This document shows positions 11,113 to 22,850 of a stretch of DNA of 64,000 bases, piece by piece. Every line of letters begins with the position of its first letter. The first letter of the stretch is position 1. This DNA is from Azorinus chamasolen. Lineage: Eukaryota > Mollusca > Bivalvia > Cardiida > Solecurtidae. The notes beneath the pieces are model-generated. The model saw only the letters and a list, made by a program, of their open reading frames with translations, had not been told where the DNA came from and ran no database searches. The translations under genes and the position numbers were made by a program. The DNA is taken from contig OY755252.1 of the NCBI GenBank assembly GCA_963576725.1, positions 23,818,655-23,882,654 on the forward strand. Direction: 5' to 3'.

Positions 11113-11350
11113 TTAACCCTTCTCTTGCTGAATTTTAAAATGTATTTCTCCTTCTTTACCGATGCCCTGTTGTATAATTACATATATCTTCACTGTGTAC
11201 ACGTATTTCGCTGTTCAATCACTGCTGTGGAGTGCACTGGTTGCACAATCAACTTGTAAATAGTGCAGACCCTGATGAGACAGCTCTCTCATCTGGGTCT
11301 TCACTATTTATAGGTAGGTATATTGACATGAATAGCAAGCGAAGGGTTAA
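11113..11350 (-). mobile_element. TTAA-bounded MITE, family F copy 1
   Basis: Bounded by TTAACCCTTCTCTTGC and AGCGAAGGGTTAA with TTAA on both sides. One end has an AT-rich arm (AATTTTAAAATGTATTTCTC) and the other GTATATTGACATGAATAGC. The core is GATGAGACAGCT facing TCATCTGGGTC. This is the most frequent family here, with seven further full-length and two partial copies. Confidence 0.8.
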
Positions 11351-11512
11351 TTTCCAAGTCAAAAGTTGACCATAATATAATCATGCAGGCTATTTTGTTT
11401 TACCTTTCACCAGTGAATTACTGCATCTACCCAGCCACCAGGGCTTGTATGCAAAATGGCGACCTTAACGGTTAAATGACTCTTTTGTGTTTGCATTAAG
11501 GGTAGACCAGAT

Positions 11513-11690
11513 AAAATGCGTAAAGTTTCATCTCAAGAATATCTCCGTTATTTCTCCGCCAAACCATATACTATGACCATTCTTTAGAGTCGTCTCTTCC
11601 AGACGATTCTAAAGAATGGTCACAGTATAGAGTTTGGTGGAGAAATGATGATTTTAGTATTGGGGAACGCGCCTTTATCTGCAGCTCTCG
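11513..11690. mobile_element. Hairpin MITE, family J copy 2
   Basis: GACCATTCTTTAGAGTCGTC pairs with GACGATTCTAAAGAATGGTC. Outside lie TTTCTCCGCCAAACCATA and GAGTTTGGTGGAGAAAT. A left GACCAGATAAAATGCG motif matches the outer edge of other J copies. Confidence 0.65.
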
Positions 11691-11795
11691 TGTAGACTCA
11701 AATCAGTCCCTGAACACGTACATGTAGTGGCCGGTACATGTACAATATCAGTATGGTTTTTCAACATTTTCATGTTGCAACATCTCATTGCATTA

Positions 11796-12236
11796 GAGTA
11801 AATCCCCTTTCAACCGGGATTCCATAGACATTAATTCAGATGCTTTTAGACAGGTGGCTGCTTAACACTTTCGGCGCCAAATTTCTAATTGTAGTCTGCA
11901 ATCCAATGTTGTAAATTATTCGGTAAAATCACGAAATAAGATGAATAAATGCAATTTCAAAGAAATAACGCCCATAATGTTTATATAGAAAGAGACTCTG
12001 AAACAAACAGTGAAGTCCCTGATCAGCCGCCGCGTTTAAAGGGTGGCATCTGATCTGGGACTGCACTATTTGTCGTAGATACATTTTTGCGACAGTGGTG
12101 GTGAAAGGGTTAATGCAGATTGAAAGTCACACAGAACACTTCTAGGGGACTTCCATTCTGCATTAAGCTGTCACCTGTTTCCAAGGCCGATATCTATACT
12201 AAATTGGCTGTTCTGTTTAGAGGGGTTTTATTAAAA
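11796..12236. mobile_element. L-family hairpin interrupted by H copy 2
   Basis: The left part (AATCCCCTTTCAACCGGGA to GGTGGCTGCTTAA) and right part (TTAATGCAGATTGAAAG to TTTAGAGGGGTTTTA) together form an L element like the uninterrupted copy at 63326-63507. An H element is inserted at its central TTAA. The CAGT/ACTG termini are eroded. Confidence 0.65.
11862..12113 (+). mobile_element. TTAA-bounded MITE, family H copy 2, nested in L
   Basis: Bounded by TTAACACTTTCGGCGCC and GGTGAAAGGGTTAA. Unbroken L copies read GACTGCTTAATGCAG at this point. Here the TTAA appears once on each side, which documents TTAA target duplication. Confidence 0.8.
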
Positions 12237-12410
12237 TGTGTTTGAAGATCTCGAAGATCTAGATGTTCCAGGCATAACCACTATACGTCATGAATACACA
12301 TAATATTATAATAAATGGTGACATGGTAAATATTAATTAGATTAATATTTAGAATGGCACATGGACACATATTGTTTTGGTAATGGTCGAAACTGTAGAA
12401 TCAGGTCTAC

Positions 12411-12799
12411 AACAGAACCCCTCTAATGCAACCACTTAATGAATAAATATTCACACTTTCGCTGCCAATGCCGGATCTGTGATTACCTATGCAAACAGTT
12501 TGGATCCAGATGAGAAGCCGCGTAACTCGGCGTCTCACCAGGATTCAAACTGTTTGTTACTGTTACCATGTGCTTTAAATAAAAATTAAGAAAATCAAAA
12601 GAATGAAAATTTGTAGCAGACGACAAAGTTAGCAGACGACAGAGTTTGGCAGCGAAAGGGTTAAGGTTTTTGTAAGCAGGTGTCTGCTTAATGCAGCAGG
12701 AGCTTTCTGCATAACTTTACCTGCATTAACCAGCCACCTGCCTCTGCCACCCAGAATTATGCCCATTTTTGGTGGTCGCATTAGAGGGGTTTTACTGTA
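12411..12799. mobile_element. L-family hairpin interrupted by G copy 1
   Basis: The left end ACAGAACCCCTCTAATGCAA and right end CATTAGAGGGGTTTTACTGT are inverted. The interior AGCAGGTGTCTGCTTAATGC is the usual L core. A G element (12450-12664) lies between the left arm and the core. Confidence 0.65.
12450..12664 (-). mobile_element. TTAA-type MITE, family G copy 1
   Basis: Left end CACTTTCGCTGCCAATGCCG (TTAA lost), right end GGCAGCGAAAGGGTTAA. The core is GATGAGAAGCCGCGTAACTC within GTTTGGATCC and AACTGTTTGT. The better preserved copy is at 56413-56627, in the opposite orientation. Confidence 0.7.
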
Positions 12800-13129
12800 T
12801 ATAATTTTATTATCTTCTACATGAGCCAGCCGATCTCAGTCCAAGGTGTTTCCAAAGGCGTGAAAAGGCATATGTATTTTAAGCGAATGGTATACCCGTA
12901 CCTGTAGTTCATTTCGTTTGGTGGACATTCCGTAACAGATTCCGTTACTTGTTATGCAAATAAAAATTGAGAATTGTGGAAAACGATGTAACGTAGCGGC
13001 GAAACGGTTATCTGTTTCTCTGAAGTATGCGTATTTGCGGGGTAGGAACTGGGCTGTATTTGCTTAAGAGATGATACAGAATTGATTCTACAAGTTATGT
13101 TATGGTTCACACTTCCCGTGTACATATCA

Positions 13130-14420
13130 CAACAAAGACCAAGCAAATTAATATCCAGTCTGTCATCATTACATACTGTCACACAAATGACCCAGCTAAT
13201 TAATACACAGTCTGTCATCATTACATACTATCACACAAATGCCCCAGCTAATTAATACACAGTCTGTCATCATTACACAAGGTCACCAAAATGACCCAGC
13301 TAATTAAAATCCAGTCTGTCATCATTACATTATGTCACAAAAATGCCCTGCTAATTATTACACAGTCTGTCATCATTACATAATGTCACCAAAAAGACAC
13401 AGCTAATTAATATCCAGTCTGTCATCATTACATACATGTAATGTCACAAAATGACCCAGCTAATTAATACACAGTCGGTCAGCATCACATAATATAAAAA
13501 GTGGCCCTGCTAATTACTATCCAGACTGTCATCGTTACATCATGTCACAAAAAGGACACAGCTAATTAATATCAAGTCTGTCAGCATTACATCATGTCAC
13601 AAAAATGACCCCGCTTATTATTATCTAGACTGGCATCATGATATAATGTCACAAAAACGACCCAGCTAACTAATATCCAGTCTGACATCATTACATAATG
13701 TCATAGACATGACTCAGCTATATAAAACACACTATGTCATCATTACGTAATGTCACAAAATTGCCAAGCTAATTAATACACAGTCTGTCATCATTACATA
13801 ATATCACAAAAATAACCCAACTAATTAATACACAGCTGGTCAGCATCACATAATATAAAACAGTGGTCCTGCTATTTACTTTCCAGACTGTCATCATTAC
13901 ATCATGTCACAAAAAGGACACATCTAATTAATATCCAGTCTGTCAGCATTACATCATGTCACAAAAATGATCCAGCTAACTAATATCCAGTCTGCAATCT
14001 TTATGTGATGTCATAGACATGACCGAGCTAAATAAAACAGTCTTGTCATCATTACATAATGTCATAAAATTGCCCAGCTAATTAATACACAGTCTGTAAT
14101 CATAACATATAGTCACAAAAATGGCCCAGCTAGTTAATATCCAGTCTGTCATCATTACATAATGTCACAAAAATGGCCCAGCTTATTAATACGCAGTCGG
14201 TCAGCATCACATAATATAAAAAGTGGCCCTGCTAATTACTTTCCAGGCTGTAATCATTACATAATGTCACAAATAGGACACAGCTAATTAATATCCAGCC
14301 TTACATCATTACATAATGTCATAGAAATGACCCAGCTAAATAAAACACAGTCTGCCATCATTACATAATGTCACAAATATTACCCAGCTAATTAATATCC
14401 AGTCTGTCATCATTGCACGC
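13130..14420. repeat. Satellite array, about 53-bp unit, roughly 24 copies
   Basis: Units follow the pattern CCAGCTAATTAATACACAGT, then CTGTCATCATTACATAATGT and CACAAAAATGA. Unit length drifts by a few bases (52-54). Some units alternate TATCCAG with ACACAG, and a variant with CATCACATAATATAAAA recurs three times (near 13480, 13845, 14205), about 360 bp apart. That suggests a higher-order period of about seven units. Non-coding. Confidence 0.85.
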
Positions 14421-14522
14421 AAATATATTCATCGGGTAAAGGCGGTGACTAAACAACAGTTGTTACACCGACATTTTTGTAAGGGATAATGACTGAAAGA
14501 CAATTACAGAACAGAACAGAAT

Positions 14523-14664
14523 TACAGTAGAACGTATCGAATGTGTGAGTATTAAAAAGCATGTACAGTACAACTACCATGCTTTAGGCAGTCACCTGCT
14601 TTCAACACAAAATACTTGATGTGATTTACTAAATTAGTGCCCGTTTTAGTGAGGTTTCACTGTA
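14523..14664. mobile_element. L-family MITE, short copy
   Basis: Starts TACAGTAGAACGTATCGAA and ends TAGTGAGGTTTCACTGTA. The interior has TTTAGGCAGTCACCTGCTTT. It is shorter than full copies of about 200 bp. Confidence 0.5.
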
Positions 14665-14675
14665 CTTGTTTAATG

Positions 14676-14812
14676 CAGGGAACATGTAATGCAGAAAGCT
14701 ACTATAGAAGATTTCTGCATAACATTGACCTGCTTTAAGCTACCACCTGCTTTACAGACCCAAAATTAGACCTTTTTGGATGGCCGCTTAAGACTACATG
14801 TAGTTCTACTGT
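14676..14812. repeat. L-like hairpin with TAATGCAG core
   Basis: GTAATGCAGAAAGCT faces ATTTCTGCATAACATTGACC, followed by TGCTTTAAGCTACCACCTGC. It ends TAGTTCTACTGTC. This is an L-type interior with a diverged left end. A similar core recurs near 15060-15125. Confidence 0.45.
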
Positions 14813-15279
14813 CAGATTTGCAAGAGTATAATACCGACTGATCAAACAGTTCCTACATTGTCTCCTTGTTTTCACTGTTTGAAAATGCCGAATGCATCAG
14901 ATAAAAATGTGTTTTGTGTCTGCGTTGTTTGCCTATGGAATTGTGAAAGATCTGACTTTATGGGCTTTAATCAAAGCAAACGATTCCCTGTTGCAGTATA
15001 AAAAAGTAAACGAATATTCACGAAGTCTCCAATACACACGTAAATGTTCATCAGGGAAAGTATTAATGCAGGTCAAAAATGGTTCTGCATACATATCGCC
15101 CTGCATTATGTTCCTACCTGCCATTAACACCAAACAGTAGACGTTTTGTTGAGTGTGGTTTAAGATAGGTTTCCTGCACATTTGAAATACGAATTTGCAT
15201 AAAACACTGTTTGACCTACGGTCTGTATTGTTCTAAAGAACGATGATACATTGTATTTGTGGGAAACACCATGCCAAGA

Positions 15280-15545
15280 AATTACAGCAAATATGCATGC
15301 CTATCAAAAGACAAAAAGAGACGCACAAAGACAGAACAAACAAACATTAGGTGGAGATGGAAGTACCCACTTGGAACGGCCAGTGACAATTGTTACTGAG
15401 GGTTAAAATCGGTTTAGGGGCGCCAACATAACACTCAGTCCGTCTTCATCTTAAAAGGCAAACGGTGTAAATAAATCATACCCCCTCTCTAACTAATCTA
15501 CAACAACTGCAATGGCTAAACCAGTGGTAACTTGCAAGTTGAAAG
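15280..15545 (+). repeat. N-family repeat, degraded copy
   Basis: AGAGACGCACAAAGACAGAA, then CTTGGAACGGCCAGTGACAA and TCGGTTTAGGGGCGCCAAC match the N core. It extends to CTAATCTACAACAAC, as in the 16227 copy. Confidence 0.5.
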
Positions 15546-16035
15546 TCGTGTAGAGGAGTAAGTGTTTTATCGCCGCCAAACACAAAGCGCGATTTCTGTA
15601 CTGTGTTAGAACAAGGTCAATAGCTGGAGTCATAACTCTACCTATGGTCACAAAGAATACTTATTATCGGTAATATTCCAGAAAAGCACGACCAAGCGCA
15701 TAATCAAACGGCGTTGAATATACGAGAGACTTGAATGTTAGTACCAGGCTTGAATATATTGGTGGTAAAACAAGTTGACCTGTAACAATGTCGCCAAATG
15801 TTGATGTACGGTAGACAACTGCATATAACTATATAAAAAAAGATTTATATTGGCCTATCGGTTGCCCATTAGCTTATTTTATGTACCAAATGGTCTTTTT
15901 TGCCATTATCGTTTTTGTGGTCAATATATTATGTCCCGCAATCTCAAGTAGATGTCAACAGAGACTTCAATGACACGTCTCGATATTTGGATGGTATTGT
16001 CAACATTGATAACACTTTCTTCGATGTTATGATCC

Positions 16036-16155
16036 TTAACCCTTCACTTGCGGTTCACGTCAATATACTTACATGTAAATGGTGAAGATCCAGATGAGAA
16101 AGCTCCTGCAGGAGCTGTCTCATCAGGGTATGCACTATTTACAAGTTGATTTGCC
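16036..16155 (+). repeat. Family F, left half only
   Basis: TTAACCCTTCACTTGCGGTT through the core GCTCCTGCAGGAGCTGTCTC to CTATTTACAAGTTGATT. The AT-rich right arm is missing. Confidence 0.6.
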
Positions 16156-16226
16156 TTGTTTTATCGAGACCTTACAATTGACAATGGCTTAGTTTTCTAA
16201 CATTTATGAAAATGAAGACGATTTTT

Positions 16227-16555
16227 AAAAGTACAAATATGAGTCATGCAGGAAACACCACATACAGAACAAACAGCCACCCAAACAGCAACAAAAGAAA
16301 ACACAGCAAGTGTATATAACTACCAAGCGCATAAAGCGACACATAAAGACAAAACAAGAGGAGGAAGATAGTAGTACCGCCTTGGAACGGCCAGTGACAA
16401 AGGTCACTGGTGTTTAAACTGGCATAGGAGCGCCAAACCTCACACTTATTCCATCCCAACTCTTAAAGACAAACTGTGTAAATATACGTATCCCCTCTCC
16501 GACTAATCTACAACAACCGCGATGGAAAATGCAGTGGTAAAGTGCATGTAAAACG
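16227..16555 (+). repeat. N-family repeat
   Basis: Starts AAAAGTACAAATATGAGTC and carries CCGCCTTGGAACGGCCAGTG and TTAAACTGGCATAGGAGCGC. It continues past TTATTCCATCCC to CTAATCTACAACAACCGCG. This suggests that shorter copies are truncated or that the family has long and short forms. Confidence 0.55.
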
Positions 16556-17242
16556 AAAACATATTCAAGTGAAACATACTGTATCCACCTATAGCTAGTG
16601 TACTCAGTGAATGAGCTGTAAACAGAGTAACTGTAGAAAAGTAATAAAGGGTATGACAAAAACAAAATATCCGACGTCCTCCTTCCGTTTCCGGATTTAA
16701 GAGGTCGGCGTACTTGATAGAGCACTAAACCTTTCTGGTCGGCGTACATTCAAAGAGAGCAGCGTGATTGCGAACTGTAAAATGGTTTACAACCAGACAA
16801 GCAGTATGTTGTAGTTTGAATTTTAATTAAGTTTAAGTTTAATTACGTTTTAATTTTGTTAATATCCCTCACCGTTCTCCCATGCTCCATACTCCGGGGA
16901 TATACCTGTTCGTTCGCTACAAGGTGTTATTCTGTTGACGATTTTAATTGTCTAAATCTCAGTTCCACTGAAATGTTTGGACATACCCATTCGTCAAATG
17001 CTTTAAATAAGGACATGCTACAACAACATACTCCATGCATGGTTGTCAACTCTTTTACAGTTGGCGAAAAGGTTGTCCTATCGTCAAGTACGCCGACAGG
17101 AAAGCTTTAGTACTCTATGAAGACATCCTCCGAAAGCAGAAAACGGAAGGAGGACATCGGATCCGTTTACTATCACGGTTTGGTAATACCTTTATTTTAT
17201 CTGCAGTTACTCTGATTGCCTCAGCCTGTCTCGAATTTTAAA

Positions 17243-17318
17243 AAGCAGGAGCTGTCTCATCTGGGTCTTGACTATTTACAGGTAGGTATATTGACGTGAA
17301 CAGCAAGCGAAGGGTTAA
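17243..17318 (-). repeat. Family F, one arm only
   Basis: From AGGAGCTGTCTCATCTGGG to AGCGAAGGGTTAA. This is the core plus one outer arm. Confidence 0.55.
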
Positions 17319-17404
17319 ATATGTTGTCGCTTTACCTACACTTTACCTTGTATTTGTCATCGCAGTTGTTGTAGATTAGTCGGAAAAGAATACGTTTATT
17401 AACA

Positions 17405-17600
17405 CTGTTTTGTCTTTTAGGGTAAGTGTGGAATAAGTGTGAGGGAGCGCGCCCAGTAACTAGTCAAAAACCCCAGTGAATCGCTGTCAATGACCGTTCC
17501 GATAGTATTTCCACCCCATATGGTTTCTTTGTTAGTACTTCCACCCTATATGGTTTCTTTGTTAGTACTTCCACCCCATATGGTTTCTTTGTTATATCTT
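17405..17600 (-). repeat. N-family repeat with internal 30-bp triplication
   Basis: GGAATAAGTGTGAGGGAGCGC and GACCGTTCCGATAGTATTTC are the N core in reverse. A 30-bp unit (CCATATGGTTTCTTTGTTAG) occurs three times in tandem at 17511-17594, a local expansion not seen in other N copies. Confidence 0.55.
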
Positions 17601-17650
17601 TGTGCATCTATATTTGTATTCATTAACCCTTTCCTGGATGACTTATACAC

Positions 17651-17763
17651 ATTACTATGCTAGTAGTTTGGAAGTTCAGCTGTATTTTGGCGAGTTGGAA
17701 AAGTTGTTAAATGCGAGCCTTGGCCAAAATACAGCTGAACTTCCAAACTACTAGCATAGTAAT
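17651..17763. repeat. Perfect 41-bp inverted repeat with 31-nt loop
   Basis: Arms 17651-17691 and 17723-17763 are exact complements (outer ATTACTATGCTAGTAGTTTG), separated by a 31-nt loop. A TTAACCCTTTCC motif lies just left (about 17624), but no matching right end was found. Absence of mismatches implies recent formation, recent transposition or conversion between the arms. A transcribed copy would make a long double-stranded hairpin, but nothing shows transcription. Confidence 0.8.
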
Positions 17764-18000
17764 TCTTTTATTATGCAACTCCAAGAAAAATTGAGAAAAT
17801 GAAGAAAAAGAAAGATTGCTAAAGCGGTTTCGTCCCCTGAATGAAAATACATGCAAGTACAAATTGCGTGACGTCATATTGGCATGCTGTGACGTCATCG
17901 GCATTTCCAACATAAACAAACCTGATTTATTTCTTTTATATGGACAGATAGTTGAAACAAAGTTGAGAAAATGTGTTAATTTGATGTTTATGTTTAATTA

Positions 18001-18071
18001 TAGTACAAAAATGAGTCATGCAGGAAACACCACATACAGAACAAACAGTCGCCCGAACAGCAACACAAGGA
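18001..18071 (+). repeat. N-family 5' end, truncated
   Basis: AGTACAAAAATGAGTCATGC to CGAACAGCAACACAAGGAAA, then an abrupt switch to LINE-like coding sequence at about 18072. Confidence 0.55.
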
Positions 18072-19022
<951 letters not shown>

Positions 19023-19269
19023 TCCTTCTGTATTCCTACTATTGGTTGAACTTGCATTTCAGTCGGGTCAGTACACATGCACTAAACCTCACAAAATACA
19101 GCTTCAACGTGGAAAATATTATGCTAATAGGAAGTGACTGTAGTTGGTGACTTTGCATGATAAATTATTTTTACTTTTTGTGTGTTCGTCTGGTGACTAT
19201 GTTGGTGCCTGTTTGGTGGTGACTGGGTGCCGTGCCTTTTCGTGTGTGGCGCTCCTTGTAGGACATTTT

Positions 19270-19460
19270 TTCTCATTTATAAGTGAATATCAATTCTGTT
19301 TTAGGAAAGTCCGTTCTACCACCGCTGCCATATTTGTTTTGAATGCTGTTATCAGTGAATTATTCAATAAAATTAAACGCTTTGCTTCCGCTTTAATTGA
19401 CTTGAAACAGTATTCGAAACGAAAATCTTTATACCATCTGTGCATCGTGGGACTAGAGGG
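19270..19460 (+). pseudogene. Reverse-transcriptase fragment of a LINE
   Basis: The frame reads SEYQFCFRKVRSTTAAIFVL, then NKIKRFASALIDLKQ and LYHLCIVGLEG. This matches the central reverse-transcriptase pattern QFGFR-x-ST-x-AIFVLN, then a FIDLKKAFD-type block. The catalytic Asp after the Phe of that block has been replaced or lost (LKQYSK in place of KKAFD). Flanking sequence on both sides does not continue the domain. The 142-residue frame that contains it (19144-19572) has a hydrophobic N-terminus that is probably chance. Confidence 0.55.
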
Positions 19461-20107
19461 TAACACAGATAAAAGGAAAAATAATTCTATTCATGAGACG
19501 TGGTCCATTTACGAAAAAATGAAAACTGAAAAGAGATTTCAGGCTCCAAACGCACTTCTTGTGTTTATATGAAAATGGTCATTGAGACCCTAATCCTCAG
19601 TGTCAGCTATTTAATGCATTTTGTATCATTGATCTAAACATATAGCTGTGACATTTTGGGTTAAAAAAAAAGACAGAACGTGTACATCTAAACTTCTGTC
19701 AATGTCTCCTGTATGTTGTTCAATCAATTACCCATATGTCAATATATGGAGAGCTTGGTCGCTATCCACTATGTATATTTAAATACACGCGTTTAATGAA
19801 ATATTCGGCTAAGATTAAGTCTTCTGATAAAATGATATATACCAGTCATTATTAGCGGATATAAAAAGGTAAACAATCAGAGGACATATATATTTTAACC
19901 ATGTCTTGAATAGCCCTGAGGGGCTAGACGTGAAATGTTATCTTTTAACAAGCGTTGCGAAGCTATACCATCCAGGCATTACTTACACCAATAAGTTACA
20001 GTTCTTTGTACCTTGTTAAACATTTATAAAATTGCTGCTGAATGTGATTGGGTTTCTTGACAAAGTATCAGCTAACTTCCGAATACCATCTACATTCATC
20101 TCTCCAG

Positions 20108-20356
20108 TTAACCCTTCGCTTGCTATTCACATCAATATACCTACCTGTAAATAGTGAAGACCCAGATGAGACAGCTCCTGCAGGAGCTGTCTCATCAGGG
20201 TCTGCACTATTTACAAGTTTGTTGTGCAACCAATGCACTCCACAGCAGTGATTGCACAGAGAAATAATTGTACACAGTGAAGATATATGTAATTATACAA
20301 CAGGGCATAGGTAAAGAAGAAACATGTATTTTAAAATTCAGCAAGCGAAGTGTTAA
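20108..20356 (+). mobile_element. TTAA-bounded MITE, family F copy 4
   Basis: TTAACCCTTCGCTTGCTATT to AGCGAAGTGTTAA, both TTAA intact. The core AGCTCCTGCAGGAGCT is perfectly palindromic. The right arm carries TAATTATACAACAGGGCAT. Confidence 0.85.
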
Positions 20357-20814
20357 GAATATAAACAGGCTATATGGAACTTATATGCTGTATTCAAGGA
20401 TGTTGTAACTCAAGGGATGCAAGGATGAATATCGATTACTTTTATCCGTAGCCTATAATGACATCTGTAAACAGTATACACCCAGTGCATAGAATACATT
20501 TAATTAATTAATGCTTTCCTCCTTAAAACCTGTATAAATATATATATGAAGCCTTTATAGATTTGCCAAAATATATTGTTAACAGACAGTTTGTAAACAT
20601 AAATATTTTACAGTAGAAATTATGAATACATATTTTGGTTACAAAGGACGTACCGTGCATTGATGAAATATTAAGATATTACATCCATCAAGCTATGTAA
20701 TCATTCTGTAACACCTTTACACGTTCAATATTTTGTCGTGCATAACAATTTCACAACGATTTATTTCTTTCTTTCATGTATATTACTTTATACCAGAGCA
20801 TCAGCTGAACATTA

Positions 20815-20955
20815 ATAAACCCTATGTTGTGACCCATTCTTTGGAATCGTCGCTTCGAGACAATTCTAAAGAATGGTCACGATAGAGGGGTTTTGTGGAG
20901 AAATAAAGGAGGCTATTCTTGCAAATGGTTTATTTTACTCATCTTATCTGGACTT
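20815..20955. mobile_element. Hairpin MITE, family J copy 3
   Basis: CCTATGTTGTGACCCATTCT and AGAATGGTCACGATAGAGG flank an imperfect GAATCGTCGCTTCGAGACAA core. The right arm has GGAGAAATAAAGGAGG and ends CATCTTATCTGGAC. Confidence 0.6.
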
Positions 20956-21261
20956 CTGGTTTATACTATTGCTCTATCATGTATAACAATGTCCAGCCTC
21001 AACATTTGTTGCGATATAGAGAATGTATTGTATATGTCCTTATGCTTTATATTTTCATATACACATATTTTATTTTATATTTGTAATCTTTAGCTACGAA
21101 TAGCATTGCTGTCAGATACACGATTACCTACAAAATTATTTGTATCATGTAACAAGAAACGTGTCAATTTTGACGTTACTAAAATGGTGGTATATATGTG
21201 TCAAAATGATACTCCGTCAATTATAGGGCTAAGTAGTTTCGTCCCTGGGTCAAAACTATTG

Positions 21262-21487
21262 AACAAAGTCCCTAATATGCTATTTGAAATCAAATCTCTC
21301 TGAATAAATCTACTTAAAAAGAGCATTTACTAGAGAAAACACACATTTTGGAATAGTGCAGTTATGAAACCATGGTATTAAATAAGGCATTTGCTCCTAT
21401 GGAGCAAGTGCTCTATTTATTACAATTGTTTTCAAAAAATACTTTTACAGACACGTCAAAAGGCGCCAATTTGAGGGAATAGGTTAC
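21262..21487 (+). mobile_element. Family E copy 2 (degraded)
   Basis: CCCTAATATGCTATTTGAA, AATAAATCTACTTAAAAAGA, core GCATTTGCTCCTATGGAGCA, end GAGGGAATAGGTTA. TTAA is lost at both ends. Confidence 0.65.
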
Positions 21488-22008
21488 TTATGATTTTGAT
21501 TAATGGAAACAAAATTCACCAAGACTTAATTATTACACAGTGGTATGCCTGCATTTATATTTCTTTATTAATATTGTATTCAACAAAAGAAATTAAGGAT
21601 TTTAACCATTTAGCTCCCGCAATCCTATAGACGAAACGTAGGCAAATGGTATTTTACCAAGATAAATGTCTTCTAGATGACTCCTCTGTTATCTGAATAC
21701 GTGGTTGTCAAGTTGTTAGCAGTATGTTCTTGGTTTATGATGATCCCATAAGGATAACGAATAGACGGACTCCAATTTCTGATGTGGGCGAGTCGGATGT
21801 AGGTAATAGGAGACTTGGCCCTTTACTTCATAAATACGGCTTTCTACGCCTATGCAAACAGAGCGTCCGATCAGAATATTTACGTCCTCTCTGCTTATGA
21901 TGTAATATAGATAAGATTCTTCAGTTTCTTTCATGGCAACATCATTCCCTAGACCATTTGTTTTTATAACAATTAATCTAAGTAATAGTCATAATATCAT
22001 CGTTTCCA

Positions 22009-22263
22009 TTTAATCCTTTCCTTCATATAATTGCATTTTCTCGCATCTGCAAACAAAGTGAGTGGACACAGGTCAGGCGGCTCTTATAAGAACCGTCTGT
22101 TTATGGTCTGCTCTGTTTGCTAATTGAATGTGACATATCTGTCTTTTTACTTTATAAAATGGCTACAATGCTCCACCTTCCATACTTTATTTTAACTATT
22201 TTGTACATGAATATTCAGTAGGTATAGAACTTTTGAATACATATATAACAGGGAAAGGGTTAA
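22009..22263 (+). mobile_element. TTAA-bounded MITE, family I copy 1
   Basis: TTAATCCTTTCCTTCATATA to ACAGGGAAAGGGTTAA. The core GCGGCTCTTATAAGAACCGT lies between GCAAACAAAG and CTCTGTTTGC. The right arm has CATGAATATTCAGTAGG. The second copy is at 62961-63204. Confidence 0.7.
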
Positions 22264-22629
22264 ACATCTATAGGGTTAACGGTTAAAACCAGCGAATACG
22301 GTTGAATACTTGATGCCCATCACTGTCAACTAATGCCGCCTTGTGTCAAAGTAGCATTTGAGCTCAATTATCTCGTCGAAAGCGAAGGCACGTGTTGTAT
22401 CTGTATATCCCAGTAAGAATTTCGCCTTATACGTCTTGAACTGAAATAAACAGAGTGATAGAAATCTAGGTAGATTTATACTATTTATATCATCAGGTTT
22501 GGTTTTAATTCAGACAGAGTATAATTTATATTGAAATATTCAAATGAGGCAGTTCGCAACAACAGGACAAATACCATGATTACCCCATGTGTTATTTATG
22601 TGCGAATTGCCTTCCTATTATAAACCAGA

Positions 22630-22815
22630 ACTCCAGATAAGATGCGTAATTTTAAACATTTTCAAGAATAACTTCTTTATATCTCCACCAAACCTATACA
22701 GCGACCACTCTTTAGAATCGCCTCGAAGAAACTAGTCCAAAGAGTGGTCACAGTATAGGGTTTGGTGGTAACATTACGATTTCTGTATTTGGGTACGCAC
22801 TTTTATCTGTAGCTC
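22630..22815. mobile_element. Hairpin MITE, family J copy 4
   Basis: CCAGATAAGATGCGTAATTT, TCTCCACCAAACCTATAC, GACCACTCTTTAGAATCG and AAAGAGTGGTCACAGTATAG in order. The core is partly scrambled. Confidence 0.6.
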
Positions 22816-22850
22816 TGTATAAACTCAGAAAGTAAGAGATCATTTTTGCG

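Noticed and set aside
13130..14420. A CRISPR array
   Set aside because: The whole unit is repeated with drift; there are no unique spacers, and the organism is a metazoan.
19144..19270. Hydrophobic N-terminus of a 142-residue frame as a membrane protein
   Set aside because: Only the later part matches a LINE reverse transcriptase. The hydrophobic lead is chance AT-rich sequence.
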